64,000 bases of DNA from Cycas panzhihuaensis (Eukaryota > Cycadophyta): the NCBI GenBank assembly GCA_023213395.1, contig CM041465.1, forward strand, positions 72,547,741-72,611,740. Direction: 5' to 3'. The notes under the pieces are model-generated. The model was not told where the DNA came from. It saw only the letters and a list, made by a program, of their open reading frames with translations, and made no database searches. Position numbers and translations under genes: made by a program. This document shows positions 60,669-64,000 of this stretch, in pieces (the first letter of the stretch is position 1; each line of letters opens with the position of its first letter).

Positions 60669-62160
60669 GGGGTAACCAAAATAGAGGTAGAAGTCATGAA
60701 AACCTTAAGGTTGTTAAAGATTAGGTCTACCTCTAAAGACCATGCAAAAGCACATTTTTTAAGTAGGTTTATTAGTGGAGTTGTAATATATGCATAGTTT
60801 CAAATAAACCAACAATAAAACCCTATGAGACCCAAGAAAGCTCTAAGCTGGGTAAAATTTTTGGGTTTTTACTAGTTGGTTATCACAAAAATTTTATTAA
60901 GGTCAATTTAGACTCCATCTAACTAAATGATATAGCCCAAATACTAAAGCTCATTTTTTTTAAACTCATATTTGGATAATATAGCATAGAGTTTATGATG
61001 ATTGAGGATCTAAGAATAGTCTCCCCATGTTAGAGGTGAGTTTGTAAATTTAGGCTATATACTAAGATCTTATAAAAAGATAACAAATTATAGAAGACAT
61101 GATACAAAGATTTATTCATCAAGGCATGGAATGTTGCTAGATTATTTTAAATACTAAAAAGCATTACTTAAAATTCAATGTGTCCATGATGTGTGTGGAA
61201 AGTAGTTTTGGGATGATCTTCTTGGGTGACAGAAATTTTGTAGTACTTAGATTAAAGATCTAGCTTAGAAACAAATATGGCCCTATGTATCTCATCAAGC
61301 ATACCATCAATTTGAGGTATAGAAAATTTATTCTTAATCGTTATCGTATTAAATTTATGATAATCAACACGAAGGCAAAAAGACCCATCATTTTTCCTAA
61401 CTAGAATGGCAGCTATAGCATAAGCGCTTTTATTGGGCTAAATGGTGCCCATGTCCATTAACTCATTTGTGATTTTCTCAATTTTATTCTTTTGAAAATA
61501 TGAATTTCTATATGGGTGAAGATTAATGGGATGATAAGGGGTTTGTAGGTTAATGGAATGGTAGAAACCGTGATCTTGGGGAGGAGGGGGGGCAGGCAGT
61601 TATGGGAAGTGGAGTAAATATGTATTGATATTTGTGGAAAAGGTTATGGATATAATGGTGAATATTACCACGAGGTTAGATATTATTGATTCAAACAATA
61701 TAACTAGCGTTATTATTCAAATGCTTACGCATTTACTTATGAGATATAACTTGATGGGGGAGGGATTAAATGCCATATAGTTTATGTATTTAACTCATGT
61801 CGTCTTTGAATAAAATAAAAGGATTGTTAATGGAGTTGGTTTCATATTATATGCTCTTAGAGTTTGGATCTATTGGACTCTAAGAATGGCTTTATATCCT
61901 GCTATTGATAAGGCATAAAAATATGAAGTGAGTCAATAAGTATTGATTTAGACCTAAAGGTTTATAATTGTTTAGGCATAATGTAATATCTAGTGGCCAA
62001 GTAAAGAATAAATAAATCTAATTGTAGGAAGAATATAAAGGTTTAATTAACAACCTATGGAGATATCAATAAAATTTAAAGATGTACCACCATCAATCAA
62101 CATTAAATTAAGTGTTTTACAAAGGGTGTTTTGGGTAGAAATCAAAGGAAATAGTAGATA

Positions 62161-62734
62161 GGGAGATTTTTTTATGGGGGTCAAGTAGTAAAAAATCTTA
62201 CAGGGGCTCATCATCTAGCATAGGACGATGTCCAATAGTTACTTTAGTAATAAGACCACAAGTTTGAACAACCACCACTTCAAAAAGTAATAGCATCAAA
62301 GTATTAAATTTGTACAATTCAACTCCTAAGAATTAAAGAAGCTGAGAATTCCATAATCTAGAATCTAATATTACATTTCTATCCAAACCTTTAGTATAAT
62401 CTATTATACTCAACTCTATACCAAAATCAATATTCAGTCAAGTCCAATCCATAATCCAATATTTTGTTCCTATCTAAACTGGACTGAATTAAATATTGAC
62501 TATGATATGGACTTGAACAGGATAGATTATACTGAAGATTTAGATAGAAATAAAAAATTGGATTCTAGATTATGGAATTTTCAACTTATTTAACTCTTGG
62601 GAACTAAATTATGTAAATTTGATACTTTGAAACTTGTGGTCTTATTATTAAAATGACTATTGGACATCATCTTATACTAGCTGATGAGCCCCCATAAGAT
62701 TTGTCACCACCTAACTTCCACAATGAAATCTCCC
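62161..62734. mobile_element. Foldback/MITE-like element, copy B
   Basis: Same element as 5605-6206. The termini GGGAGATTT/AAATCTCCC are perfect inverted repeats here, with TA on each side (62159-62160; 62735-62736). Confidence 0.82.
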
Positions 62735-62766
62735 TAACTAATATTCAATGCAATCTAATAAATAGG

Positions 62767-62941
62767 GAGGTTTCATTATAAGGGTCGAGTAGTGACAAAT
62801 CTTATAAGGGCTCATCATCATTCAGAACATCATTAACTATAGATAGATAGATAGATAAATCGATAGGTAGAGAGATTGCATTGTGAGGATCAAGTGGTGA
62901 CAAATCTTAAAGGGGCTTATCATCATCTAGCACATCATTGA
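62767..62941. repeat. Extra foldback termini before the microsatellite, copy B
   Basis: Two direct fragments of the foldback end with GATA repeats between them, matching 6237-6413, running into a TG/TA array. Confidence 0.78.

Positions 62942-64000
<1,059 letters not shown>

Larger units (their letters stand above)
57710..62160 (-). pseudogene. Ty3/gypsy H pol relic, copy B
   Basis: Minus strand. Protease LMLIDGGTSLNFID near 62060-62100. RT N-part (NLHPYRNSYFQKN, ELMDMGT, KNDGSFCLRVDYHKFN) at about 61530-61330 and SKLDLS near 61260. RNase H runs down to about 59100 and is split by the solo LTR. The integrase frame 58555-58740 contains VVIDRLTKYAHFLV and CDRDPKF. The post-integrase part (LRPRYYGPYTIFQHTGEVAY) is near 58020-58090. 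Gag and 5' LTR are absent; the foldback element abuts protease. Many stops. Confidence 0.88.
55407..62938. repeat. Copy B of the duplicated multi-element block
   Basis: Colinear with 1-6413. It differs by substitutions, small indels and one 1124-bp solo LTR plus its 5-bp duplication (59545-60673), which accounts for its greater length. Homology ends where both copies enter TA-rich microsatellite. To the left of 55407 the G element continues; the equivalent of copy A would lie before the window start. Confidence 0.93.

Overview
The window looks like intergenic nuclear DNA from a seed plant with a large, repeat-rich genome. It is strongly AT-rich by eye, and I see no host gene, rRNA, tRNA gene or CRISPR array. 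Everything I can identify is a transposable element or a simple repeat: Ty1/copia and Ty3/gypsy LTR retrotransposons with tRNA-iMet-type primer sites, a plant L1-like LINE with an RNase H domain, a tRNA-derived SINE, a foldback inverted-repeat element, and very long TA-type microsatellites. Coding regions are riddled with stops where the family normally has Gln, Trp or Arg codons, as expected from long-term cytosine deamination. I cannot name the species.

Layout. (1) 1-6413 is one copy (A) of a multi-element block repeated at 55407-62938 (B), about 95% identical in lines compared by hand. Both hold the gag end and LTR of minus-strand copia G, the integrase of plus-strand copia F, gypsy H on the minus strand, and a foldback element. 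Both run into a TA microsatellite (6414-7898; 62942 to the window end). (2) 7899-9641 is the RT/RNase H end and 3' LTR of F, followed at 9642-12050 by one half of a minus-strand gypsy (gypsy2). (3) 12051-23429 holds scattered LTRs of one family, gag-only element D (13617-17292), a SINE (18437-18604) and short copia I. (4) 23430-26718 is the other half of gypsy2, with a gag-only LTR element inside it. (5) At 26719 a 5' LTR of the F family opens a nest that fills the rest of the window. F gag is split by copia K (29051-40840), which is itself split by a LINE (31802-38011). F protease ends abruptly against minus-strand copia G (46885-56845), with copia E (41729-46884) sitting at that seam and copia J (47785-53266) inside the G reverse transcriptase. 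F integrase then resumes at 56846, is split by gypsy H, and H is itself split by a solo LTR (59545-60668).

The insertion order can be read from target-site duplications: attac for K, tgatg for E, agtat/agtac for J, ggggt for the solo LTR, gactc/aactc for D, and a 14-bp repeat for the SINE. The most informative large-scale signal is that the two halves of one gypsy2 integrase gene flank F-family LTRs at 26719 and 9641, in the wrong order. Together with the A/B repeat, this suggests a large tandem duplication, offset 55.4 kb, that copied an entire nest. I found no convincing undescribed functional system. The interest lies in the nesting, the non-autonomous elements and the duplication.
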